From contig NC_058159.1 in NCBI RefSeq assembly GCF_020080835.1, positions 19,874,474 to 19,938,473 on the forward strand: 64,000 nt of DNA. The letters are read 5' to 3'. The notes beneath the pieces were generated by a model. It saw nothing but the letters and a program-made list of their open reading frames with translations. It was not told where the DNA came from and ran no database searches. This stretch comes from Cotesia glomerata (lineage: Eukaryota; Arthropoda; Insecta; Hymenoptera; Braconidae). Positions 37,501-49,128 of this stretch are shown here, in pieces. Position numbers and translations under genes: made by a program. Every line of letters begins with the position of its first letter. Position 1 is the first letter of the stretch.

Positions 37501-40500
37501 TGATGATAAACCAGTAATTAAAATCTGAAAAAATGAAATAAACAGTATAATTACAATATAATAACAATGTATTCCATCAATTAATTTACTTTTATGATTT
37601 TATCAATTTGCTGCATTTTTTTTTAATAAATGCATAAATATATATTTTTATTTTGGATAAAATTTATCAATAACGACAAATTATTTAAGATCATTTTTAA
37701 AATTTAACTAACCTGTTTAAAAGTACATGAATAGTTTTAGTAATCAAAATCACTAAATATTTTTTTATACTTAGATAGTAGAAAAAAAGACCAAGAGTGA
37801 TTTAAAAATATTTTTCAATTTATTTTGCAAGTATTAATTAAATTTGCAGGATTAATTAAATTTTTTTGTCATATGGTTTATAAATATAGCACGTAAAAAC
37901 ACTCAAAAGAAACATAAAAATTTAAGCAATTGTCTTTTGTTTCAAGAGAATAAATATTTTATATAGATATTATTATTATGTATTTATTAAAACACTATCG
38001 AAATTACTTTACCGACTGATAATCAAATATTTTTTTTTTTTTTTTAAGATGAAAAAACTTGCCAGTATTATATTTGATGTAATAATTAAAGTGATTTATA
38101 AATACTTATTTTTCTTCCTTGATTAAACTGAATTAAATAATTTTTTAAATTATGTCAGAGACTTTAAAATACATAATTTAATTACTGTATGTATCATTCT
38201 GGGTATAACCTTAAACAAACATTGAATTTAATTAAACATTCAACTAATTTTTTTATATAAAATTTTTTTACTATAATAAATCCTACAATTTTTGACAACT
38301 CATAAAATTAAACTTTTTAGACATTACTATTGTTATGGAAAATAATTTTTGCAAAAAAATAATCTTTACATATTTTTTAGGTCTTCAGTAATAATATTCT
38401 ATTGATTCAGTTTAATCTCAACAAACTTAACTCAAATATAAATAATTTAATACACTTTTTTAATTATCAAAAGAACACTTGGTTCAATTTTTTAATAATT
38501 AATTTGAAAAATACTCACATTTAACATCATGAAAATATTTTTCTATTATTTTAGACATCATTTATTTTATTTCTGGTATTCCTCAGCAATTTTACAATAT
38601 TTTTTCTGCAACTTTTTATAGAAAAAAAATACATTAGAAATTACACCAATTCATTTGATAATAAAAAAAAAAAAAAAAAGTACCAAATATTTAGATAGTT
38701 TTAACAACCTAAGATTGTCGAAGTTTTAGCCTTTGTGTGAAGTGTGTTATTTAAATCAAAATTCATCAAATTTATGCCCTGGTTACATATAGTTGTTCAT
38801 TTTTTTAGACACATCCGTTTATTTACTGCATCAATCGGATAGCCTTTTCTTTGGCCTGCCACACAATATTCAATACCTACAAAAAAAAGAGAGAAAAAAA
38901 GTTAGGTAATGTATGATAAGAATCTATGAGAAAAATTAAAATATAAACAATTACCAAATTGTTTCTTTCTGAATAAGAAACTGAAAACCAATTCCTCTAT
39001 GCAACTTATCTTAATTTTTCATGACTGACCTTAGGACACACCACACTTATGTGAACATATTCCAGTAGTCTCACTTGCGAGTGTGTCGAATTCATCGTTA
39101 TGCTTTTGAAAAATTAATCATATACTTGCAATTCAAGATTATTCACAAAGATAATTAGCAAGATCCAGAAACCGATTACTAAAAAACATTTCCGACAGTT
39201 TTTCTGTTAGGTCCTACGGACTCTCGTACAACTTGAAGCTCTGGTATATTGCAAATTTTTAAACGGTTAACCATTCATAATCCTTGAGCAGAAATTGATA
39301 GCGATGCATAAAGTGCTAACCAATGAAAGCAACGTTGAACCTGTGGTGTTATCTTGAACAACGAATTCCTCCCGAGTCATGTTCCACAGTAGTGCCTTTT
39401 TCGGAAAAGATTATAAATCCACCAAGTAATAAAATATATTAGTGATGCGGGTTGTAATGAATGTTATTACAATGCTCTCTTTTTGAACTCAAACATCGAG
39501 TCACAATTATTTGAAAGTAGCAACTTTAAGGGGGGTATAAAAATAGATAAAAAGTACTGCAAATTTGTTCACTTTTTGGTGACCATAACAGAAAGCTTAT
39601 AGATTATACTTTTCTCGCCTAAAGCCATTGTTATCATGTTATTCCTAGTATTTAGGTAATGCAGTACTTGCTTATTTCAATAAGAGGTTCCAAACTTTAT
39701 AGATGTTCACGCTTGTCGAGGTACCAATGAATTTTAGTAAGAAAAAATCACTCTATCGGTCTCGAAAAAAAAATTTTGGTAGCTAAATCATTGTATACTG
39801 TCAATTTCATTTTAGCTTTTGGACAAGACTTTAGACATATTCCTGTTTTTTAACCTTCAGATCTGGAGTTGAGGGTTACCTCGAAGAGTACCTCGGCTGA
39901 ATACTAATTACTCTTAAAACTTTTGCTGTCATCATTAATAGAGGAAAATTTTTCCTTCCAACTTAGAAGATCTTGATTCAAGCTTTTGACAGGTGGATCC
40001 TCTCACAAGAAATATTAAGTGGTCATTCTCTTTGTTAGTATTATTCTAAAAAGGAAGATAAAAATAATTTAGTTCATATTTTGCTGCATTAAAATTCGTT
40101 TTGTTGATAGTTACAACTATTGAGGTAATATAGTAGAGTTAAAAAGAATTAGAGATGAATTAGACTGAGTTAAAAAGAGTTAAAAATTAGAATGAATACA
40201 CTAAAATTACATATTATTTTTAGAATACTGAGGTTATCAAATCAAGAAATATAAATAAAAAGTTTTTAAAATTTGCATTCATAATTTTTGAAAAATTCAA
40301 GCATGTGATATTTTTCTATACATTTTTTATACTACTAATCTATTAGAGTTAAAAAAATTTTTTAATTAGTTACTTTTGGAGTAATATATATTTTTTTGAT
40401 TAAATATTCGCATAGTGACTCTGATGCACTACAAGATGCACGTATCTTTGACTTAAAACTGAGAGAGAATATCTTTGGAAATAATTTATGTAAATACTCT

Positions 40501-40834
40501 ATGGAATGTAAAAAAATTTGTCAATTTGTCAATTAATAACACATAAACCAATCCCAACATTTTAGAGAGAGAGGGAAATGATTATGAACGCACGTAAATC
40601 AATAACTAACTTACACAAATAAAAAACTCTTTTACACACAAATTTCAACGATATTTATCTTACCCCAACCATCGTACTTGGTTACATGATAATTCTTTCT
40701 TGCAACTTATCTTGTGTGCCAGCTTACGAAAGAATCGAGAAAAACACTCCGAATTATAAATTGATTGAAATTGCACCATGACTATGTTGGCCTCATAGCC
40801 TCGTTACGTCGGGGAATTTGTTTGATTCAGCGCA
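37501..40834. other. AT-rich gene-free interior
   Basis: No convincing ORF, RNA gene or repeat structure. Low-complexity AT sequence with scattered homopolymers. It contains the 5' flank of the minus-strand MULE-like gene. Confidence 0.45.
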
Positions 40835-41150
40835 TGCGCAATAAAGAATATGAATAACCAAAAACCATTTTTTGAAAAAAATGAAATTAAAAATATAAAA
40901 AGCGATCAAACAAACCATTTGGTAGATCAGGCAAAACGTAATAAAAAATGTCAAGCTATCAGAAAAAAAAAAAAAATTTATAATTTAAGGTATAAAATGC
41001 CAACTTCAGAAAAAAATTTTGTTTAATTTTTTATAAATAAACAATAATCGAACAAATAAAAAATTCTAACGAACATTAAAGAACAAACAACGAACAAACG
41101 ATTTGTTTATATAAAGTTAATAAAAATTGATTTTTGGTTGCCAACTTCAG
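40835..41150 (-). repeat. Right arm of the 14.8-kb inverted repeat pair
   Basis: Inverted copy of 26369-26690, ending TTTTGGTTGCCAACTTCAG directly at the assembly gap. The shared GCGCATGCG block marks its inner edge. Because the gap starts at the last base of the arm, the right flank and any target duplication cannot be seen. Confidence 0.75.
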
Positions 41151-41250
41151 NNNNNNNNNNNNNNNNNNNNNNNNNNNNNNNNNNNNNNNNNNNNNNNNNN
41201 NNNNNNNNNNNNNNNNNNNNNNNNNNNNNNNNNNNNNNNNNNNNNNNNNN
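41151..41250. other. Assembly gap (100 N)
   Basis: Exactly 100 N, a common placeholder for a gap of unknown size. Sequence on the two sides may not be adjacent in the genome. Any ORF read through it is meaningless. Confidence 0.99.
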
Positions 41251-41699
41251 AGTAATGCCCCCGATCAGAATGACAAGCTCGAGGTAAAATTAGTAAAAGA
41301 AAACGCGTCGAATTTAAATTAAAAATTTAAATAAAAAGAATACCGGAATGAGTGTGAACTATTGTTGAATGCATGAGTGAGTGAGACTAGACTATAGCGA
41401 TCAGACGACTCGCGAATTTCTACGAGCCATCGACGATCAACGCGACACCTGGCCGCGAGGATGGAACGACGAGAAAATTTGAATGGACCAATGACGACGG
41501 AGAGCGATCAACAACAAGTATGCGAGGCGCCATCTGAACACGAGGCTGATCACTAATCGAAGTATCGACCAATCATCGATCGCAACGGAATACTGGACGC
41601 ATCCCGTCATACAACGGCCGGCTAGAAGGAGCTGTGAGCTGATTGGATGCGAGTTTTTGGGAACGAACCGAAAAGAAAAGAGCATGTGGTATTTTTCCA

Positions 41700-43035
41700 A
41701 TTACGAGAGCACAGTGCGACTCATTGCCGCACGGTGCCGCATTAGCACATGTTTAATTGAAACAGATTAGTTAAGAAATGCAGCAGTAGATTGCGTTGGT
41801 ATTGCTTCAAGTTTTGAGCAAAAATTCGAAAGTTTGGCAATCTAAAAATCTAAATATTTGTTTACCTGTATATTTAAATCTTTCAAATCTTTGGAAACAT
41901 TCATGTTAAGCGGCTAATTCCAAACCATCAATCACATCATGACAATGCTTACAAATATAAAAATCTAAAAAACGATTTCATTTTATAAATATAAAATAAT
42001 AAAAAGACTATAAATTCGTTTAAGTTAGTCATCCATAATTAAATATTAGAATTGAAAATATAATAGTTAAATATAATTTGTTTTATTGTATATATTTAAT
42101 TTTATTGCAATAATAATTATTTATCAATAATAATAAAATACACTTACAACTGTCAAAAATAATAAAATTTGATAGAAAATAAGATAAACGTTAATTATAC
42201 TAACTCAATACAAAAAAAAGGCCATTCGGCAGCCGAAATGGAAGTAGATTTTTCAAATAAAAAAAATTGATTTTTAACAAAATAATATAATAACACTGAT
42301 AATGTATAACTTAATTCATGAATTAAAAACAAAATTCAATAATAAATTTAAAACTATTTACAACAAATTTTGGAAAAAAAATTATCTTGAGAAGAAAAAG
42401 TTTCTCAAATATTTACCAAAGAATTGCACAGATTATAAGATTTGAATTATAAATGTCCAAATTTTAAGTAACTGCTTAGAAACAACAGTTTTCAAGTTAA
42501 TCAGAATTTTGCAACCGGATAAAATTTTAGTTGAAGAAAACAATGGTTAGAACTAATTTGTGACATATTTACTGACAACCTACCCGAAAACATTACACGA
42601 AAGACTGATCAATATCGTAATTATTAAATTTACATCATGATTAAGCTATGATGTAGACAATAATTCTAAAACGGCTGCAACATTAAAACAGTTTCATTAA
42701 ACGAACTCTAAAAGGAGTAATATTGAGGCTACTACCACTTCTAAGTAGTGAAAATTGAAGCTTATTAAAAGAGCTTTACGATGCATTTTACCTTTATTTT
42801 TATTTTAATTTCAATATCTAGTCTAGTTCAGTAATTATACCAAGTTGAAGTAGTAAAAACATCAATTTTTACGATTTTCAAAATTTCAAAATCCTGTCAT
42901 TTCCAAATTATTCGCCCGATTAAGCTCATCTTCGAACTTAACCTTGGTCTTGATCGATAGATAAAGCATGCTGAGTTTCAGAAGAATCGGTCATAAATTG
43001 AAAACGCTATCGTGCTGACAAGCCGCGTTATTTCG

Positions 43036-43107
<72 letters not shown>

Positions 43108-43404
43108 CATACATATATAAACTTTTGAACTATATATATTTTCTGACTCAGCTCGACAAACTAAGTCAGCTAAATTTTTTAAAAGTTGCGCCACGAGGAC
43201 GGCTGCAATAGTTAGATTTTTATAAAATCTACTAAAAATATTTTTAATTTTATGTAGACTCGTTGGTAACTCTTACGCATCACATCCGCGAGCAAAGGTT
43301 TTTTGAGTGTCCAACTGTGTGAAGCGTTGCTGTTATTGGAACACTCGAAGCTGCGCACAATGCCGCATTATGCGCTCTAGTGCTGTAATTGGAAAACTAC
43401 CTGT
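41700..43404. other. Gene-free insertion in the left palindrome arm
   Basis: AT-rich sequence without a convincing gene. It contains an (AT)n tract at about 43040-43103; a Tyr/Ile-rich open frame across it is an artefact. The patch near 43330-43395 (CAATGCCGCATTATGCGCTC) resembles 41705-41745 and may be a small duplication made at the insertion. Confidence 0.4.
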
Positions 43405-44935
43405 GTTGCCGAGGAGGCAGCGATATTAACGAGAATTCTGATCTGGACGCCGTGACTGTGGCATCGTGCAGTTCTCTTTTTGATTATTTTTGTTGTTTAA
43501 TTTTTTTTTTAATTTGTCGCTGACGTGAGTACAATTGTGTACATTATTGTGCAATATTTCACCGAATTATTTTGGACACTACGACCCCGGACACGCCATC
43601 GCCGAGATATCGACGCTCTTCCGTCAGTTCTGCCGCCAACTTCGCCTACTTAGCCAGCATCGCCCGAGACGTCTACGGTAGCTGCAGGGTAAGTCTGGTC
43701 GCTGTCTTTATTAGCCCCAGGGTGTCATCACCGCGAATTTTGTCGTGTTAAAATAATTTGTTTATAATTCGAGTTGCACGGAATTAACTAAATTCCGTGC
43801 GGTATTTTTGAAGCTTAGTGACGACACTCTGCGGCACGGTACCGTTGAGTCACGTGTTTGTGTGTGTGGAATTTTTGGGTCGGGATTATAAGTACTGTTT
43901 ACCTACCTCGAGCTTCAAATACCCGACAAAGCGGCTTAGTAAATTGCTTTGTAAAATAAGTTGACTTATTCAAATACTTCGCATAATTTGTTTTTTTTTT
44001 TCTTGTCATTGTTGAACCATTTGGCGATTTGAATTATTTTTGGATAATTTTGAGATCTTTATTAGGTTTTTGCGATTGAATTTATTATATTCTCTAGAAA
44101 TTTGTGTATTAAGAATTTTGCGATTGAAATTACTGGTTGAATTTTGCGATTGAAATTATTATTTTTTTTAAAAAAAAAAAAAAGAAAACTTCGTAAATAA
44201 ATTTTGCGGTTGCGATTTTTGATAAAGTTTTGCGATTGAGATTTTGTTATTAAATTTGGCGATTGAAATTTTTGATAAAATTTTGCGATGGAAATTTTTG
44301 ATAAAATTTTGCGATTGAAATAATTATTTTCTTTTTAATAAATTTGGTGAGTTGAATTAATTATTTGTTTTGAAAATTTTGGAATAAATTTTGCGAGTTG
44401 ACTTAATAATTTGTTTTGAAAATTTTTGAATAAATTTGGCGAGTTGAATTAATTAATATTTTTTTTTAAAGAAAAGACTTTGTAATTTTTTTTGGTTACT
44501 CGAATACTTTTTTTTTATAATTTGTTTTATTTTGAAATGTTGAATGATTGCGTTAGCACTAGTTTTGCGTTAGAATTATTTTTGCGTTAAGTTAATTTTT
44601 GTTATTAATGCGACATTGCCGACAGAATATATTTGTTGTTGAATAAACCGTTGCTGGATTAGAAGTGCACGCCTCAATTATTTTGTTTAATTGTTTTTGC
44701 TCTGATTAACCGATCCCATCGTCAAATTTCGATTTCTTTGTCCGTCGATTGCCGTTATTCGATTTTTGAATCTCTTCAACACCGACCCGCCGCCCAACAA
44801 AGATCAATAGTGAGATCGACCCGTGGAACATTGAGTTCCTGGCGCCCAACCAAATCTACGAACCAGGTAGGCCAATTAATTTTTGTTGACCTGATCCGGT
44901 CCTGTCGACGCCAGTGCCGGAAAAGGCATCTAGCT
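43405..44935 (+). mobile_element. LTR-like sequence with possible primer-binding site
   Basis: The stretch ends with features of a retroelement LTR and leader: an AATAAA signal near 44642, a U5-like stretch, and TGGCGCCCAACC near 44840, like the TGGCGCCC primer-binding sites of tRNA-Lys-type and BEL/Pao-type elements. A GTAAGT donor-like site lies near 43689. At 44040-44440 the word TTTTGCGATTGAAATT recurs about a dozen times. The front ~1 kb recurs inverted at 45000-45930. No gag/pol is visible. An LTR is the best reading but not proven. Confidence 0.4.
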
Positions 44936-44936
44936 G

Positions 44937-44938
<2 letters not shown>

Positions 44939-45009
<71 letters not shown>
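44939..45009. repeat. (TA)n microsatellite at the palindrome centre
   Basis: A pure TA tract of about 70 bp. It separates the LTR-like leader from the inverted inner arm. TA tracts readily extrude into cruciforms, so this may mark a break and fold-back point. Confidence 0.9.
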
Positions 45010-45012
<3 letters not shown>

Positions 45013-46022
45013 CAAAAATTAAAAGGAAATAATTATTTCAATCGCAAAATTTTATCAAAAATTTCAATCGCAAAATTTTATCAAGAATTTCAATCGCCAA
45101 ATTTAATAACAAAATCTCAATCGCAAAACTTTATCAAAAATCGCAACCGATTCTTAAAATTTATTTAAGAAGTTTATTTTCTTTTTTTTTTTTAGAAAAA
45201 ATTAATAATTTCAATCGCAAAATTTTTAATACACAAAGTTCTAGAGAATATAATAAATTCAATCGCAAAAACCTAATAAAGATTTCAAAATTATCCAAAA
45301 ATAATTCAAATCGCCAAATGGTTCAACAATGACAAGAAAAAAAAACAAATTATGCGAAGTATTCGAATTAGTCAACTTATTTTACAAAGCAATTTACTAA
45401 GCCGCTTTGTCGGGTATTTGAAGCTCGAGGTAGGTAAACAGTACTTATAATCCCGACCAAAAATTCCACACACACAAACACGCGACTCAACGGTACCGTG
45501 CCGCAGAGTGTCGTCACTAAGCTTCAAAAATACCGCACGGAATTTATCTAATTCCGTGCAACTCGAATTATAAACAAATTATTTTAACACGACGAAATTC
45601 GCGGTGATGACACCCTGGGGCTAATAAAGACAGCGACCAGATTTACCCTGCAGCTACCGTAGACGTCTCGGGCGATGCTGGCTAAGTAGGCGAAGTTGGT
45701 GGCAAAACTGACGGAAGAGCGTCGATGTCTCGGCGATGGCGTGTCCGGGGTCGTAGTGTCCAAAACAACTCGGCGAAATATTGCACAATAATGTACACAA
45801 TTGTACTCACGTCAGCGACAAATTAAAAAAAAAAAAATAAACAGCAAAAAATAATCAAAAGAGAACTGCACGATGCCACAGTCACGGCGTCCACATCAGA
45901 ATTGAATGTTAATATGGCTGCCTCCTCGGCAACACATGCTCTTATTCTTTTCGGTTCGTTCCAAAAACTCGCATCCAATCAGCTCACAGCTTCTTCTAGC
46001 CGGCCGTTGTATGACGGGATGC

Positions 46023-48628
46023 GGGACGGCCTCTTTTACCCAGATTCCGATTACACAGATGGCGCTATTACCCAGATCCCTTTGACACATATCCCGATTA
46101 CGCAGATTGTGATTAAACAGATTTTCTATTACACAGATTACTTATTACTCAGATAACCGATTACACAGAAAATCTTTAACGCAGATCCCGATGACGCAGA
46201 TAATTTAAATTTTTAAATGATAAATGCCATAATAAAGCCAAGCACTAAAAGTGCCTGAAATTTTTAAATTGCCGCCATCAAAACATGCCGGATGAGCATG
46301 TAATCTAGCTATTGGTTGAATTTAAGGTTCAAGGTGTGCACGGAGTGCTTTATTAAAGTATCTACAGTGTATATGTGTAAAATTCCGCGTTGGTTGAATT
46401 TTTTAATAGATACTTGATATAATGAATCAACAAAATTACAGGTTAAAGATTAGAGCTATATAGGTAAGTAAACATATTTATTATTTATATTAAAAGTTCG
46501 GGTTTGAAGTTTCAATATAATTAGTTCAATTACCCCCAAGCGGGGATGAATCGAACCATTTGACGCGTTTGCATAAATTAATCATTTAAGCATCACTGTT
46601 GTTTATTGACTAATTTATGGATCGATAATTAGAGAAGACATAATAAATTACCATTCCAAGAAAAAAAAAATATTATTTAGTTTTAATTCGAATAATAAAA
46701 AATTGATGAAAATTTTTGGGTTCAATTGACCCCCTTCTCCCCTAGTTTGAATTAAAAATTTTATAGATTATAATCTTTATATATTAAGAAATATATAAAA
46801 TCAATAGTAATTAATAAATTTAAAAACTATTAAAAATAATACAAATATTTATTAAAAAAAAGTAAAGTTATATATATATTAATATATATTATATATTAAA
46901 AGATATATTGAAATATATAAAGAAAATGTACATAAGTGAACATATGTAAAAATTAAAATAGGACCAAATATAAGAACGAATCAGGGTAAATTTTTTCGAT
47001 TTGAAAATCCCTCGTATAATAATTGGATCGATTTATGTATTATTTTGAGCTCTCCGAGCTTGGAGAGATAGCTTTTCTATGCTTCTTCGAGCTCAAAAGT
47101 CTAAAAATTATACTATCTCATCAAAAACGATCCTAAAAGAAATGTTATGTGAACTTATGCAAAATTATGTAAAGTTATGTGAAGTTATGTGGAAAAAACA
47201 CTTGAACGAATTGATTGAAATTATGTGAAATTATGTGAAGTTATCTCTTGAATGAATCGACTGAAATTATGTGAAATTATGTGAAGTTATGTGCAGAATA
47301 CACTTTTCGGTTTTCTTTCGTTCATGATATCTCTTAAACGAACTGGCTGAAATTATGTGAAATTATGTGCAGGAAACACTTTTCGTTTTTCTTTCGTTCA
47401 TGATTTCTCTTGAACGAATCGACTGAAATTATGTGAAATTATGTGAAATTATGTGAAGTTATGTGCAGAAAACACTTTTCGGTTTTCTTTCGTTTATGAT
47501 ATCTCTTGAACGAATTGACTGCACTGATAGAAGGATTTATTTGTATTAAATAATATTTGTTAATAGCTAACAAATCATTTATTAGAGACCATTTTATAAT
47601 GTTAGATAAATATTTCTTAGTATTCAAAATGATTTGTTTGTATTCAATAAATCTGATATTCATTTATTAAGTATTAATAAATCTTTTTAAATACTAAGAC
47701 ATATTTGTTAAGGCCTAACAAATGGCTTCTAATAAATGATTTGGTAAATATTAACAAATCTTTTTAACTATAAACAAATCTATTAGTGTGAAGTTATGTG
47801 AAATTAAATTCTATGTCAAAAGTATAGAAAGACTATCTCTTTGAGCTTGGAGAGCTCAAAATAAGACATAAGTTCTTTTTTTGAGCTCGAAGAGCAATTA
47901 TTAGTGCAATTTTAAGCGCCTAGGTATGTAAGTGGCGGGAAGTTGCAGGGATGGCCTTCAGGGTCAACCGTTTGTCTAATTTTTTTTTTTCTTGGAATGC
48001 TAATTTATTATGTCTTCTCTAATTATCGATCCATAAATTAGTCAATAAACAACATTGATGCTTAAATGATTAATTTATGCAAACGCGTCAAATGGTTCGA
48101 TTCATCCCCGCTTGGGGGTAATTGAACTAATTATATTGAAACTTCAAACCCGAACTTTTAATATAAATAATAAATATGTTTACTTACCTATATAGCTCTA
48201 ATCTTTAACCTGTAATTTTGTTGATTCATTATATCAAGTATCTATTAAAAAATTCAACCAACGCGGAATTTTACACATATACACTGTAGATACTTCAATA
48301 AAGCGCTCCGTGCACACCTTGAACCTTAAATTCAACCAATAGCTAGATTATATGCTCATCCAGCATGTTTTGATGGCGGCAATTTAAAAATTTCAGGCAC
48401 TTTTAGTGCTTGGCTTTATTATGGCATTTATCATTTAAAAATTTAAATTATCTGCGTCATCGGGATCTGCGTTAAAGATTTTCTGTGTAATCGGTTATCT
48501 GAGTAATAAGTAATCTGTGTAATAGAAAATCTGTTTAATCACAACCTGCGTAATCGGGATATGTGTCAAAGGGATCTGGGTAATAGCGCCATCTGTGTAA
48601 TCGGAATCTGGGTAAAAGAGGCCGTCCC
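46023..48628. mobile_element. 2.6-kb foldback element with 8-bp target duplication
   Basis: Starts GGGACGGCCTCTTTTACC and ends with the inverse. CGGGATGC occurs once on each side (46015-46022 and 48629-48636), and the uninterrupted site survives in the opposite palindrome arm near 41605. The ~640-bp inverted arms begin with a run of ~15-bp words (CAGAT..CGATTACA type) and continue through GGTTCAAGGTGTGCAC and CCCCCAAGCGGGGATG blocks. The middle has TTATGTGAAATTATGTGAAG-type repeats and a nested MITE. No ORF, so mobilised in trans. Confidence 0.85.
46980..47990. repeat. Interior repeats of the foldback element, GAGCTC-rich
   Basis: TTATGTGAAGTTATGTG words repeat irregularly from 47150 to 47470, interleaved with TTTCTTTCGTT(C/T)ATGAT and CTTGAACGAAT. 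On either side lie GAGCTC-containing palindromic words (TTTTGAGCTC, GAGCTCGAAGAGC) and, near 47930-47985 on the minus strand, the block GGTTGACCCTGAAGGCCATC also found at 57780 and 61940. A MITE (CACTGATAGAAGGATTTAT ... inverse) sits at 47521-47792. Confidence 0.6.
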
Positions 48629-49085
48629 CGGGATGCGTCCAGTATTCCGTTGCGATCGATGATTGGTCGATACTTCGATTAGTGATCAGCCTCGTGTTCA
48701 GATGGCGCCTCGCATACTTGTTGTTGATCCCTCTCCGTCGTCATTGGTCCATTCAAATTTTCTCGTCGTTCCATCCTCGCGGTCAGATGTCGCGTTGATC
48801 GTCGATGGCTCGGAGAAATTCGCGGGTCGTCTGATCGCTATAGTCTAGTCTCACTCACTCATGCATTCAACAATAGTTCACACTCATTCCGGTATTCTTT
48901 TTATTTAAATTTTTAATTTAAATTTGACGCGTTTTCTTTTACTAATTTTACCTCGAGCTTGTCATTCTGATCGGGAGGCTGCTTGGGGCGACACAAGCGC
49001 GTCAAATCTCTGCTTTTCCTCAGCTTAGCCAACCTAATAATTTTAAAACTCGGAATTTCAAATTTTAGAACATTTTTCCCATGTC

Positions 49086-49088
<3 letters not shown>

Positions 49089-49128
<40 letters not shown>

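Larger units (their letters stand above)
41251..48985. repeat. Giant imperfect palindrome, 7.7 kb
   Basis: Outer arms: 41259-41690 pairs with 48637-48977 plus 45940-46022. Inner arms: about 43405-44420 pairs with 45000-45930. The centre (44430-45000) holds LTR-leader-like sequence and a (TA)n tract. The left arm is interrupted by 41700-43400 and the right arm by the foldback element at 46023-48628. Arm sequences are close to identical over long blocks (for example CGTCTACGGTAGCTGCAGGG against its inverse near 45650). Confidence 0.85.

Noticed and set aside
41134..41322. Open frame spanning the N gap
   Set aside because: Translation through unknown bases has no meaning.
44738..45168. Open frames on both strands rich in Tyr/Ile around (TA)n
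   Set aside because: They translate the TA microsatellite; the same happens at 42991-43194, 48983-49165 and 52478-52780.
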